Below are positions 1 through 8,445 of a stretch of 64,000 bases of DNA, one piece after another. Position 1 is the first letter of the stretch. Every line of letters begins with the position of its first letter. Both the position numbers and the translations under genes were made by a program. This DNA is from an uncultured Peptococcaceae bacterium (GTDB lineage: Bacteria > Bacillota > Peptococcia > Peptococcales > Peptococcaceae), in assembly GCA_949743265.1 (NCBI GenBank), contig CATJSX010000193.1, positions 1 to 64,000 of the forward strand, in the 5' to 3' direction. The notes beneath the pieces were generated by a model. It made no database searches. It saw only the letters and a list, made by a program, of their open reading frames with translations, and was not told the DNA's origin.

Positions 1-141
1 CTATGCGGTTTTCAAGGTTCAAATATATCTGAAATGCATTTCTGCAATTCATTCAAAAAATTTCATTTTTGACTTGACTTTTAATAGTTAGTCTTTCTAT
101 AAAACAAATTTTCATGAAAAACTTTACTAATTGATTATCCT

Positions 142-960
142 CTATAACGCATCTTTCGGACAATGCTGTGCACATTCAAAACAAAGAATACATTCTGTTC
201 CATTCTTTCTTTTTCTTGAATTATCCGTTATATCAACATTCATAGGACAAATCTTTTTGCACTTGCCACAAGCTATGCATTTGCTCGTATCACAGGTTAC
301 CCTCAGCAAAGAAAAATAACTCATCGGCTTCAGAAATACGGTAATCGGACAAATATATTTGCAGAAAGCTCTATTATCCTCAAAAAGAAATGCCAATCCA
401 ATGCCAACAATATAATAAAGTAAATTTCCTATCAGAAATGCCCAAAACATTATTCTCTCTATATTATCTACATGAGCCCAAAAGAGAACTATCACAAACA
501 TTAACGATACTGCAAAAGTAATATATCTAATCCATTCGATTTTCTTGCGCGGCTGCTTGGGAACTTTGTAGGGAAGAAAATCAAGTACCATCGCTGTCCA
601 GCAAGCATAACCACACCAGCCCCTTCCAAAAATTAGCGGTCCGACTATCTTAGCTATCGCATAATGAATCGTTGCCGCCTCAAATACACCAAGAAATAGA
701 TAATACCAAAATCCTTCGATCTGCATATTTTCACGGCAAATCACGCCTAAATAAATCAACATATACAATCCAACCAACAGTTGAGTTAATCGCCGAGCAT
801 ATCTATGCTTTCTGATAAACAAGAAAATCCCTAATGCAAGAGCAATACCAATATAACTGAAATTGAATAGATAAAACAAATTATCTGTCGTTAGCCAAAG
901 TGTAACGGCTATCGTTTCAAATATTATTAACATAACCATTGATAAGGAATATTTCTTCAT
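142..960 (-). CDS. 4Fe-4S membrane protein (NapH/CcoG-like)
   Basis: A 272-residue membrane electron-transfer protein. It has about five hydrophobic segments from residue 5 to 215. A CxxxC-type motif (GWCGYACW, near residue 115) and CKYICP (near 203) lie between or just after the membrane spans. Two classical ferredoxin-type clusters follow at the C-terminus, CIACGKCKKICP and CILCFECAQHCP. This order matches the NapH/RdxA/CcoG group, which passes electrons between the membrane and soluble partners. The donor and acceptor cannot be told from context, since the gene stands alone. The start is the ATG at 960; an AT-rich spacer precedes it and no strong ribosome binding site is visible. Confidence 0.75.
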   Translation of the reverse strand: MKKYSLSMVMLIIFETIAVTLWLTTDNLFYLFNFSYIGIALALGIFLFIRKHRYARRLTQLLVGLYMLIYLGVICRENMQIEGFWYYLFLGVFEAATIHYAIAKIVGPLIFGRGWCGYACWTAMVLDFLPYKVPKQPRKKIEWIRYITFAVSLMFVIVLFWAHVDNIERIMFWAFLIGNLLYYIVGIGLAFLFEDNRAFCKYICPITVFLKPMSYFSLLRVTCDTSKCIACGKCKKICPMNVDITDNSRKRKNGTECILCFECAQHCPKDAL

Positions 961-1160
961 TATTTTTTATCTCCATGAAATCCCAATTTATGCTTTCGAT
1001 TTTATCACAAATATCTGTACTATTCAAGTTAATGAGTTTTTATCCTATGAATCATCATTAAAAAAGCATTCGAGCGCTTTATGTTTATGGCTTACCAAAG
1101 TTATTAACATAAAGGATAAAAATCGCATTTTTTATGAATACAATGGTCGTTCTGTTTAGT

Positions 1161-1192
1161 TATAATATTTCATATTAAGGGAGGCAAGAGAA
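1161..1192 (+). promoter_or_regulatory. -10 box and RBS of the AraC-clpP pair
   Basis: A TATAAT hexamer lies at 1161-1166 and a GGGAGGCAAGAG ribosome binding site precedes the ATG at 1192. No good -35 box is seen 16-18 bases upstream, so the promoter may need an activator. Confidence 0.4.
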
Positions 1193-1611
1193 TGAATAGA
1201 AAAATAGTGGCGCAAAAAGTGATTGATTATATTGAAGAGCATCTGAATGAGGAAATCGATTTGAAAACTATTGCTAAAAATGTAGGTTATTCCAAATTTC
1301 ATTTAAACCGCCTATTCACAGCAGAAGTGGGATGTACGATTTATCACTATTTGCGGGCACGTCGACTGACGACAGCGGCTGAAAAATTGATCAAAACAGA
1401 AAAATCTCTCGTACAGATTGCTCACGAAACGGGCTATACCTCACAGCAAGCCTTTTCAATGGCGTTTAAACAAGTATACGACTATTCGCCAAAAATCTAC
1501 CGAGACAGAGGGATTTTTAGCGCTAAGCAAGAAAAAATTTCTTTGCTGATGATTACTGTTAGACAAAAATTCTCAAGGATAACCACAAAAAAGGCACGGT
1601 GGGCAGCATGA
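1192..1611 (+). CDS. AraC family transcriptional regulator (DNA-binding domain only)
   Basis: A 139-residue protein consisting almost only of the double helix-turn-helix AraC domain (residues about 5-105: [20 protein letters not shown], then [12 protein letters not shown] and the second helix-turn-helix around [14 protein letters not shown]). There is no N-terminal cupin sensor. The remaining 35 residues are a basic tail. Its TGA stop overlaps the ATG of the following clpP-like gene (ATGA at 1608-1611), so the two are translationally coupled. Stand-alone AraC domains resemble SoxS/MarA or the DNA-binding half of GyrI-type regulators. The target is unknown. Confidence 0.85.
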   Translation: MNRKIVAQKVIDYIEEHLNEEIDLKTIAKNVGYSKFHLNRLFTAEVGCTIYHYLRARRLTTAAEKLIKTEKSLVQIAHETGYTSQQAFSMAFKQVYDYSPKIYRDRGIFSAKQEKISLLMITVRQKFSRITTKKARWAA

Positions 1612-2192
1612 AGACTATTCCTTATGTGATAGAATTAACTGCTAGTGGTGAAAGAAGCTATGATATTTTTTCACGATTGCTCGCGGACCGTATTATTTTT
1701 TGTGGCGAGGAGATTAATGCGGCTTCTTCTAACGCTATCATTGCTCAAATGCTTTTTTTGGAAGCACAAGACAGCCAAAAGGATATTCATCTGTATATCA
1801 ATAGTCCCGGCGGCTCTGTAACAGCTGGCTGGGCAATTTACGATACGATGCATTATATTGCTTGCGATGTATCTACTATTTGTTTAGGCATCGCCGCTAG
1901 TTTTGGCGCTTTTTTACTAGCAGGCGGCGCTAAAGGCAAGCGCAAAGCCTTGCCTAACGCTGAAATAATGATTCATCAACCGGCTATATGGGGCGATGGT
2001 ATTCAAGGAAGTGCCAGCGAAATTAAAATCAAATCGGATTATTTGCAAAAAAGCAAACAAAGGCTTGACCGTATTTTAGCTGAAAATACAGGACGTTCTA
2101 TTGATGAAATTGTTCGAGATACTCAACGGGATTATTTTATGACTGCTAAAGAAGCATTACAGTATGGTTTAATCGACGAGATTTTGCTATAA
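1608..2192 (+). CDS. clpP: ClpP-family serine protease
   Basis: A 194-residue ClpP-type peptidase subunit, which forms the proteolytic barrel for Clp ATPases. The catalytic triad is present: Ser98 in GIAASFGAF, His123 in IMIHQP, and Asp171 before [10 protein letters not shown]. The NSPGGS oxyanion segment is intact. I chose the ATG at 1608, which gives an ATGA overlap with the AraC gene; an in-frame GTG at 1599 is also possible. No clpX or tig neighbours are present, so this is probably an accessory ClpP paralogue rather than the housekeeping copy. Translational coupling to a transcriptional regulator is unusual for clpP. Confidence 0.88.
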   Translation: MKTIPYVIELTASGERSYDIFSRLLADRIIFCGEEINAASSNAIIAQMLFLEAQDSQKDIHLYINSPGGSVTAGWAIYDTMHYIACDVSTICLGIAASFGAFLLAGGAKGKRKALPNAEIMIHQPAIWGDGIQGSASEIKIKSDYLQKSKQRLDRILAENTGRSIDEIVRDTQRDYFMTAKEALQYGLIDEILL

Positions 2193-2259
2193 CAATAATG
2201 TTTAGGAGCAGGCAACAAATTGCCTCAAGGTGGCGACAAAAAGTGCCGTTTAAAATACA

Positions 2260-2319
2260 AAGCCGCGCTAGAACCAGAGCGATCTTTTAAGCGATCGTGA
2301 AAGATTCTAGCGCGGTTTT
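2260..2319. terminator. Intrinsic terminator after clpP
   Basis: A 13-base stem (AGCCGCGCTAGAA paired with TTCTAGCGCGGTT) encloses an imperfect inner stem based on CGATC/GATCG and ends in TTTT. It lies between convergent genes and could serve both. Confidence 0.75.
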
Positions 2320-2397
2320 ACAACGCAGAAATGCGATTTTATCGCTATTCTGGCAGTATTTTTAATATTTACACGCTGAAATAAACCAGTTAGTTTT

Positions 2398-3822
2398 TTA
2401 TTCCTCTTTTGCCGCAATCTCTTTTATTTTAACAATCAATCTTTCCAAACACGCTTTGTCGGTAAAAGGATTCATAATGGTAACGCGCAGATAATATTTT
2501 CCACGAACCCTTGTACTCACCACATAATAAGATCCATCTTCCAAAAGCTTTTGCGTAATTATCTGATTGATTTTATCTGCATCGGCATTTTTCGGCAGAT
2601 ACCGAAAGCATACAATATTACTCTTAGGCTCCATAGCCAACTCCATATTTTTTTCTGCTGTTATCATTTCTGCAAATTGTTTTCCACGGTCAAACAGCAT
2701 ATCGACATTTTGTTGATAAATATCGTCTCCATAGAGCCGCATGATCACATATGTATGAAGAATTGTAATCGGCTTTGTACATTCCAATGTATGTTTTGCT
2801 GAATTCCACCATTCTTCAGACAGCTGATCCTGCCATAAATAAGCAGCTTTCGGAGAAAACTCGTTTACTTTCCGGTTTCCCGTATTATAAATGATCGCTG
2901 TAGACAGCGGCGGCGTCATCATCATTTTATGAAAATCGACAATTAGAGAATCAGAGCGTTCAATTCCTTTTATCAGATGCTTATATTTTTCAGAAAAAAT
3001 AACGGCTCCACCATGAGCACCGTCTACATGAAACCATAACTGATGGCGTTCAGAAAAATCGGCAATGGCTTCCAAATTATCAAAAGCGCCTACAGAAGTA
3101 GTGCAAGCGCACCCAACAACACAAAAAACAATCTTTCCTTCCGATACGGCTTGCTGATATGTACGCTCCAATAATTCTGACCGAATACCGAAATCATTTC
3201 CAACAGGTATTTTGATAATATTATCACTGCGGATTCCCATAATTTTTGCTGCACGCTCCACACTGTAATGCGCTTCTTCAGAAACCATAATAGCAAGCCT
3301 ATAGTAATTTTGCTCTTCAATTCCAGACGATGTACGAGCAGTTACCAGTGCCGTCAGATTCCCCATGGAGCCGCCAGAAACGACAAAACCTGTCGCCCCT
3401 TTGTTATAGCCAAATTTTTCAGCAAGACAATCAATAACAACTTTCTCCATAGCGTTTCCCGCCATTCCCAGCTCGTAGACCGTCGTGCAGTTATTCATAT
3501 ACGCCATCATGGCAGAAGTCAACGCCGTAACTGGCAGCGTAACGGCTACTTGATGTCCTACATAACCTTTGCTGTGAAAATTGATGGAATGTGACATAAC
3601 TTTTTCCATAAGAACAGAAAGCTCCACCAGAGCAGCAGACGAAAAATCCTCTTGCCAAAAACGCAACTGTTCTTCTGGTGAATACCGTTTGATTGTTTCA
3701 GGCATTTCTTTTGTCAGAGATGCTGCTAATTCTTTTGAGATCATGTCTATCAATTTAGGAGCGTCTTTTTTAAATTCTTCCTGAGAATACGCCTTATTCA
3801 TAAGATTTTCTGTCGTTTTCAT
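2398..3822 (-). CDS. Group II PLP-dependent amino-acid decarboxylase
   Basis: A PLP enzyme of the glutamate / 2,4-diaminobutyrate / aromatic amino-acid decarboxylase fold. Key features are FHVDGAHGG (the usual HVDAA cofactor segment), the Schiff-base lysine in VDFHKMMMTPP, and the VVSGGSMGNLTAL cofactor-phosphate loop. The amino-acid substrate cannot be assigned from sequence. The ATG at 3822 is preferred because AAAGGTGG lies 8 bases upstream; an in-frame GTG at 3834 would overlap that site. The gene is divergent from a LysR-type gene whose likely operator sits on this gene's promoter, so LysR control is probable. Confidence 0.82.
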   Translation of the reverse strand: MKTTENLMNKAYSQEEFKKDAPKLIDMISKELAASLTKEMPETIKRYSPEEQLRFWQEDFSSAALVELSVLMEKVMSHSINFHSKGYVGHQVAVTLPVTALTSAMMAYMNNCTTVYELGMAGNAMEKVVIDCLAEKFGYNKGATGFVVSGGSMGNLTALVTARTSSGIEEQNYYRLAIMVSEEAHYSVERAAKIMGIRSDNIIKIPVGNDFGIRSELLERTYQQAVSEGKIVFCVVGCACTTSVGAFDNLEAIADFSERHQLWFHVDGAHGGAVIFSEKYKHLIKGIERSDSLIVDFHKMMMTPPLSTAIIYNTGNRKVNEFSPKAAYLWQDQLSEEWWNSAKHTLECTKPITILHTYVIMRLYGDDIYQQNVDMLFDRGKQFAEMITAEKNMELAMEPKSNIVCFRYLPKNADADKINQIITQKLLEDGSYYVVSTRVRGKYYLRVTIMNPFTDKACLERLIVKIKEIAAKEE

Positions 3823-3947
3823 AGTTTGTTCCACCTTTCTTTTGCTGCTTCGAACATTTTCTTTTGATAAACCAGCCTTCGCAAATGTTAATCCAATTTT
3901 TCCCTCCTGATTTTTCTGTTTTCAAAAATGCTTTTTGTCTTGACTTC

Positions 3948-3976
3948 ATCATACACCCCTATTTACAATAAGTAAA
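3948..3976 (-). promoter_or_regulatory. Decarboxylase promoter with LysR-type operator
   Basis: On the minus strand, TTTACT (3976-3971), a 17-base spacer and TATGAT (3953-3948) form a good sigma-A promoter. The -35 region is covered by the inverted repeat TTTAC-AATAA-GTAAA at 3962-3976, which has the T-N11-A layout of LysR operators and sits in the divergent intergenic region. Confidence 0.55.
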
Positions 3977-4019
3977 ACGAATGATTCTAATGCTATCATT
4001 AAGAAAGATGATTTGTCAT

Positions 4020-4888
4020 ATGGAACGTTATCTTGCCTTACAAAAAATTGTTGAAATGAAAAGTTTTACAAAAGCCGCTGAAGCCCTTGGATACACACAG
4101 TCTTCTGTCAGTCAGATGATTGCATCTTTAGAAAATGAATTGTCTATGAAGTTGCTTGTTCGTTCGCGTACTGGAGTGAAACTGACACTAGAAGGCAAAG
4201 AATTATATCCATTTATTGAAAAACCATATTCCAATACCGAGCTATGCAGGAAAAAGCGCTGGAAATTAAAGGGTTGGAAACAGGAATTATACGAGTAGGA
4301 ACCATCACAAGCGTCACCTGCCATTGGATGCCTATGCTCATAAAAGGCTTTCAGCAGCTTTATCCCAATGTCCAATTTGTTTTTCACAATGGAGATTATA
4401 CTTCTATACAAGAATGGATCAAAACTGGACTTGTTGATTTTGGCTTTATTACTCCTGCCGCTGTTACCGGACTAGAAACCATTAAAATAAAGGCTGGAGA
4501 AATGTTAGCGGTTCTGCCCAAAAATCATCCATTGGCAGAAAATACATCGATACCACTGAGCGCTCTTACCAAAGAACCTTTCATTCTATTAGAAGAAGGG
4601 CGCTTTAACGAACCGTTAGAAGCTTTTCATGCCGCTGGACTAGAACCCAATATTAAATACACCGTTCATGATGATTTTGCCATTATGACTATGGTAGAAG
4701 CAGAGCTTGGCGTAGGAATTTTGGCAAAACTAATGCTGCGCCGCACGAATTACGATATTGTCTGCTTACCAACCGACCCGCCAATTTTCCGCAATCTAGC
4801 CATCGGCTACAAAGAAAAAAACAGCCTACCCATTGCCAGCAAATATTTTATTCAGTATCTGCTAGACAATGCCGACAAGCTGCCTTAA
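4020..4888 (+). pseudogene. LysR family regulator, frameshifted
   Basis: The helix-turn-helix half (MERYLALQKIVEMKSFTKAA, then SSVSQMIASLENEL) reads in one frame to about 4220. The effector-binding half (LETGIIRVGTITSVTCHW onward) continues in another frame to 4888. Adding one A to the five-A run at 4219-4223 restores a continuous protein (about 290 residues) through LYPFIEKTIFQYRAMQEKA, which is a normal LysR linker. So this is a one-base deletion: a recent inactivating mutation, a phase-variable homopolymer, or a sequencing error. Both halves are otherwise undamaged, which favours a recent event or an error. It is divergent from the decarboxylase gene, which it probably controlled. Confidence 0.8.
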
Positions 4889-5005
4889 ATAATTTTGTCT
4901 TTAATCCATAAAAGAATCGTTTTCGCCAGATTTTCATAATATAAAAATTTATATCAAGCGAGAAATTATTTTGCGAAAAACTATTTAAAATCATCTGATT
5001 TAGTG

Positions 5006-5046
5006 TATAATAAGATATAGATGTGAAAACGATTTAACAGGAGGCT
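5006..5046 (+). promoter_or_regulatory. -10 box and RBS of the DegV gene
   Basis: TATAAT at 5006-5011, preceded directly by TG, has no clear -35 partner. AGGAGGC lies just before the ATG at 5051. Confidence 0.4.
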
Positions 5047-5050
5047 AATC

Positions 5051-5905
5051 ATGGGTGTTAGAATTGTAACAGACAGCACAGCTTATTTACCAGAAGATTT
5101 AAAGGCGCAATATCATATTGAAGTTGTGTCTTTAAACGTAATTTTGGACGAAAAGAGCTATCGAGAAATAGATTTAACTAACGAGGAATTTTATCCGAAA
5201 ATGGAAAAAGCCAAAAATATGCCAACGTCCTCTCAGCCCAGTATGGAAGAACTACAGGAAGTTTTTGCTGATATTGCCCAAAAAGGCGACGATATTTTAG
5301 CTATTTTTCTGTCGTCAAAACTAAGCGGTACAGTAACCAGCGCCGGTCCTTTGGCGGCGCAAATGGTAATGAACAATTATCCCCAACGACGCATAGAAGT
5401 GTTTGATGCTTTGACGACTGGCATGCAGCAAGGATTTATTGCTATTGAAGCAGCTAAAGCAGCAGAAGTCGGCAAAAATTTAGACGAAGTCATCGCCAGA
5501 GCTAAAGAAGTAAGAGAAAAAAGTCATTTTGTTTTTGCGCCCAAAACATTGGATTATTTGCGTAAAGGCGGACGCATTGGCGGTGCATCAGCGTTAGTCG
5601 GTAATTTATTGCAAATTACGCCTATTCTAACGGTCAAAGATGGAGCGGTTATTGTATTGAATAAAGTGCGCAGCCAAAAAAAAGCCATCGCTGAAATTGT
5701 CAATGTATTGATGAACGATATTAAAAATAGCGGCGGCTTGGGAGATATTATGGTTCATCATATCAATTGTGCTCATGAAGGACGCAAATTAGCCGATTCG
5801 CTAGAAGCCGCTTTGAAACATCCTGTTCGCATTCAATCTATTGGTCCCATCGTAGGACTGCACGTCGGACCGGGCAGCATTGGTATCGTTTATCACGTAA
5901 AATAA
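5051..5905 (+). CDS. DegV family fatty-acid-binding protein
   Basis: A 284-residue DegV/FakB-like protein. The start (MGVRIVTDSTAYLPEDL) and the motifs PTSSQPS (residues about 58-64), SSKLSGT and YLRKGGRIGG are characteristic of the family. Members bind a fatty acid and, where the kinase FakA is present, present it for phosphorylation and use in phospholipid synthesis. No FakA-type kinase gene is adjacent. It is a monocistronic unit with its own promoter and terminator. Full length for the family. Confidence 0.9.
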   Translation: MGVRIVTDSTAYLPEDLKAQYHIEVVSLNVILDEKSYREIDLTNEEFYPKMEKAKNMPTSSQPSMEELQEVFADIAQKGDDILAIFLSSKLSGTVTSAGPLAAQMVMNNYPQRRIEVFDALTTGMQQGFIAIEAAKAAEVGKNLDEVIARAKEVREKSHFVFAPKTLDYLRKGGRIGGASALVGNLLQITPILTVKDGAVIVLNKVRSQKKAIAEIVNVLMNDIKNSGGLGDIMVHHINCAHEGRKLADSLEAALKHPVRIQSIGPIVGLHVGPGSIGIVYHVK

Positions 5906-5926
5906 AATAATTGCTAATAGCATTTG

Positions 5927-5960
5927 ACAGCCTTCGCCGAAATGGGCGAAGGCTGTTTTT
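5927..5960 (+). terminator. Intrinsic terminator after degV
   Basis: A 12-base perfect stem (ACAGCCTTCGCC / GGCGAAGGCTGT) with a 6-base loop and a T run. Confidence 0.9.
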
Positions 5961-5981
5961 AGGTTCAATCGTATCTTAACA

Positions 5982-6800
5982 TTACTCTGCAATAGGAATC
6001 TCAATCTGCGTAATATAATCATCAATATGGTCAATGACATTCTCATTGATACCCATCTCATAAGAAAAACCGGTTAAAGTCAGTCCTTGTTGCTGAGCAT
6101 AGTCTAAAATTTCCTGATATTTTTGAGAAATTCCTTGCCAGTTTCCTTTATAAAAAGCTCTTAAATATTTACCGCTGGGCTGACTGTGCAGTCCAGTTTT
6201 TTGAACAGGAAACGGCATCTCCATAAACACATGGGAATATTGATCAAAATTTCCCTGATACAGCCGCTCAACAGCAATCATTGCGCCATAATAAGCATCA
6301 TGAAGGCGGCGAAGCTGATATTTTTTAGCTTCAGCAGCAATTATTTCCACTTCTTTATCAAAGGACATATCGTCATTAACTGTAATGGTGATTAGGGAAC
6401 GCCCCTTTTTGTTAACGATGCTGATAGCTGATAAATCCATTGTCAACAATGTCAGCATATTTTGACGATAGTTGTTTAAAGTTTTTTGAACTGCTTTTAA
6501 GTGCGCAATATGTTGCTCTACCTCCGTTATTTTTTCGTTCAATAAAGAAGCAAAATTTGCAGCTGAACGATTTGCCATAAATTTTTGGATATCACTTATG
6601 GCTACTTCCAATTCTCTCATTAAAAGAATCGTTTCCAGCTCAGCGCTTTGATGATAATTATAATACCGATAGCCATTGACTGGATCAATAACAGCAGGCT
6701 TAAATAAACCGATTTCGTCATACCACATCAATGTTTTCTTATTGATGCCATGCAAAGCAGCAAATTGACCGATAGTAAGCATTTTATTTTTTTCTTCCAT
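5982..6800 (-). CDS. MerR family regulator with GyrI-like effector domain
   Basis: A 272-residue regulator. The MerR winged helix is at residues 7-75 (LTIGQFAALHGINKKTLMWYDEIGLFKP, with GYRYY). A coiled-coil dimerisation helix follows at 80-125. The C-terminal ~150 residues resemble the GyrI/BmrR drug-binding fold (FSYEMGINENV near the end). This layout matches multidrug regulators such as BmrR. The neighbouring divergent gene is a MATE efflux pump whose promoter has the 19-base spacer and dyad expected of a MerR target, so it most likely activates the pump on binding a cationic ligand. The RBS AGAAAGGA precedes the ATG at 6800. Confidence 0.85.
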   Translation of the reverse strand: MEEKNKMLTIGQFAALHGINKKTLMWYDEIGLFKPAVIDPVNGYRYYNYHQSAELETILLMRELEVAISDIQKFMANRSAANFASLLNEKITEVEQHIAHLKAVQKTLNNYRQNMLTLLTMDLSAISIVNKKGRSLITITVNDDMSFDKEVEIIAAEAKKYQLRRLHDAYYGAMIAVERLYQGNFDQYSHVFMEMPFPVQKTGLHSQPSGKYLRAFYKGNWQGISQKYQEILDYAQQQGLTLTGFSYEMGINENVIDHIDDYITQIEIPIAE

Positions 6801-6815
6801 TTTGCAAATCCTTTC

Positions 6816-6846
6816 TTGACCATACAGTTACAGTATGGTTTATGAT
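6816..6846 (+). promoter_or_regulatory. MerR-type promoter/operator of the MATE gene
   Basis: TTGACC (6816-6821) and TATGAT (6841-6846) are 19 bases apart, the over-long spacing that MerR activators correct. Centred in the spacer is the perfect inverted repeat ACCATAC-agttaca-GTATGGT (6819-6839). Confidence 0.85.
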
Positions 6847-6891
6847 ACGTGATAATCGCTTGAAGCGCAAGATGAAAGGAGAAAAATTTTT

Positions 6892-8274
6892 ATGGAGAAT
6901 CAAACAATCTACCAAAAACCAGTTACACTGAAAAACATTTTGAAATTCGCTTTACCTACCATTGTTATGACGGTGTTCATGTCGTTTTATACCATGGTTG
7001 ACGGCCTCTTTGTCGCTAATCTTATCAATATGAACGCTTTGTCAGCCATCAATCTGACCGCACCGCTTATTCAGTTAGTTACGGCCATTTCCACAATGCT
7101 CGCCACTGGCGGCAGCGCTGTTATCATGAAAAAAATGGGTGAACAAAGAATAAAAGAAGCTAATGAAGATTTCACCTTTTTGATTTTGATCAATGTGTTA
7201 ACAGGATTGATCATGTGCGGTTTGGGTTATGCTTTAATGGATAATATTTTCGCCAGCATGGCGTTATCTAGTGAAACAGAAAGTTACTGTATAGACTATT
7301 TAAGCCGTTATCTGCTCTTTACCGTACCCATTTTGCTGATGAACAATTTTACACTTTACATGATCGCCAGTGAAAAGGCAACGCTTTCATTGTTCTGTTC
7401 TGTAGCAGGCGGCGTTTTAAACATAATACTTGATTACGTTTTCATCGCCGTTTTTGCTGCAGGCATTGGCGGCGCCGCTATTGCAACTGGTATTGGTTAC
7501 TCGGTAACTGCTGTGGTGGGACTAATCGTATTTAGTCAAAAAAAGAATTTGCTACATTTCCAAAAGCCCGTTGTCCGCCTGAAAGTGCTTGCTAACGCCG
7601 CTACCAATGGCTGTTCTGAAATGGCAACAGCTCTCGTAACGAGCATTATTACTATGATATTCAACTGGAGTATGCTTCACTACGTTGGCGAAGACGGCGT
7701 CGCTGCTGTAACTATCATTATGTACGTTTTGATGTTTGCCAGTTCATTGTATACTGGTTATATTTACGGCATAGCGCCTATGATCAGTTTTTATTACGGC
7801 GAAAAAAATCACGCTAAACTGCGTCGCCTCATTGCCGCCAGCTTAAAAATCATTACGCTGATTTCTTTTGTGATGACAATATTATCGTTTAGTTTAACCA
7901 AACTATTAGTAGCGATATTTGCCTCTCCTGAAAATCCAGTATATGCTCTTGCCGTCAACGGCAATAGAATCTGTACGATAGCGCTGTTGTTTATCGGCTT
8001 TAATATTTTTGCCAGTGGAACGTTTACCGCACTATCCAATGGCATTATTTCAGCCATTCTCGCTTTTTCGCGTTCTTTTGTTTTTATGCTGATTACCATG
8101 CTCATTCTGCCCATTATTTGGGGTATCAACGGTATTTGGCTGGCGACACCTGTTGCAGAATTGATGGCGCTCATGCTCTCAGCGACAATGTTTATCAAAT
8201 ATGGAAAATACTATTTTTATGATAACAACACGCAAAATGGTTTAGCAGCTAAAAAATTTGGCTCAAAAATATAA
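6892..8274 (+). CDS. MATE family multidrug efflux transporter
   Basis: A 460-residue inner-membrane antiporter with about 12 hydrophobic segments in two halves. Typical features are the N-terminal LPTIVMTVFMSFYTMVDG stretch and GAAIATGIGYSV. It expels cationic drugs in exchange for Na+ or H+. The AAAGGAG ribosome binding site is 8 bases before the ATG. It is divergent from a BmrR-like MerR gene, and its promoter carries the matching dyad, so drug-inducible expression is likely. Length is normal. Confidence 0.9.
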   Translation: MENQTIYQKPVTLKNILKFALPTIVMTVFMSFYTMVDGLFVANLINMNALSAINLTAPLIQLVTAISTMLATGGSAVIMKKMGEQRIKEANEDFTFLILINVLTGLIMCGLGYALMDNIFASMALSSETESYCIDYLSRYLLFTVPILLMNNFTLYMIASEKATLSLFCSVAGGVLNIILDYVFIAVFAAGIGGAAIATGIGYSVTAVVGLIVFSQKKNLLHFQKPVVRLKVLANAATNGCSEMATALVTSIITMIFNWSMLHYVGEDGVAAVTIIMYVLMFASSLYTGYIYGIAPMISFYYGEKNHAKLRRLIAASLKIITLISFVMTILSFSLTKLLVAIFASPENPVYALAVNGNRICTIALLFIGFNIFASGTFTALSNGIISAILAFSRSFVFMLITMLILPIIWGINGIWLATPVAELMALMLSATMFIKYGKYYFYDNNTQNGLAAKKFGSKI

Positions 8275-8305
8275 GTGATTGTTTCTTAAATTGTTCTGTA
8301 TACAT

Positions 8306-8420
8306 GTTGTCAGCGGCTTGACAGCGCTTTGACAGGCAGTGTATAATACATCAAAATGAGCAAAGGCGTTCATTATGGCGTAGCAAAACTATGCCAAAAT
8401 GAACGCCTTTGCTTTTTTAT
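8306..8420 (+). promoter_or_regulatory. Leader with candidate ANTAR hexaloops and an intrinsic terminator
   Basis: A terminator stem of 16 base pairs (8359-8374 with 8398-8413) is followed by a T run and lies before the first gene of the nitrogen operon. Its left arm can instead fold as a 7-bp hairpin at 8355-8374 with hexaloop AAAGGC (8362-8367), which has the A1 and G4 bases of ANTAR-protein target loops. A second 7-bp, six-base-loop hairpin lies at 8306-8325 (loop GCGGCT: G4 present, A1 absent). The two states exclude each other. An ANTAR protein is encoded by the last gene of the operon. Caveat: a TTGACA-18-TATAAT promoter (8318-8347) overlaps the upstream hairpin; if it is the only promoter, only the second hairpin is transcribed. 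Confidence 0.6.
8318..8347 (+). promoter_or_regulatory. Promoter of the nitrogen operon
   Basis: TTGACA (8318-8323) and TATAAT (8342-8347) with an 18-base spacer: near-consensus sigma-A elements. The predicted start falls just before the terminator hairpin. Confidence 0.65.
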
Positions 8421-8445
8421 TGTCTCTGAAAGGCAGGAAAACACG

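Noticed and set aside
8356-8445. Longer N-terminus for the amidotransferase protein
   Set aside because: It would translate the terminator hairpin, has no RBS, and lies before the conserved start and the nucleophile Cys.
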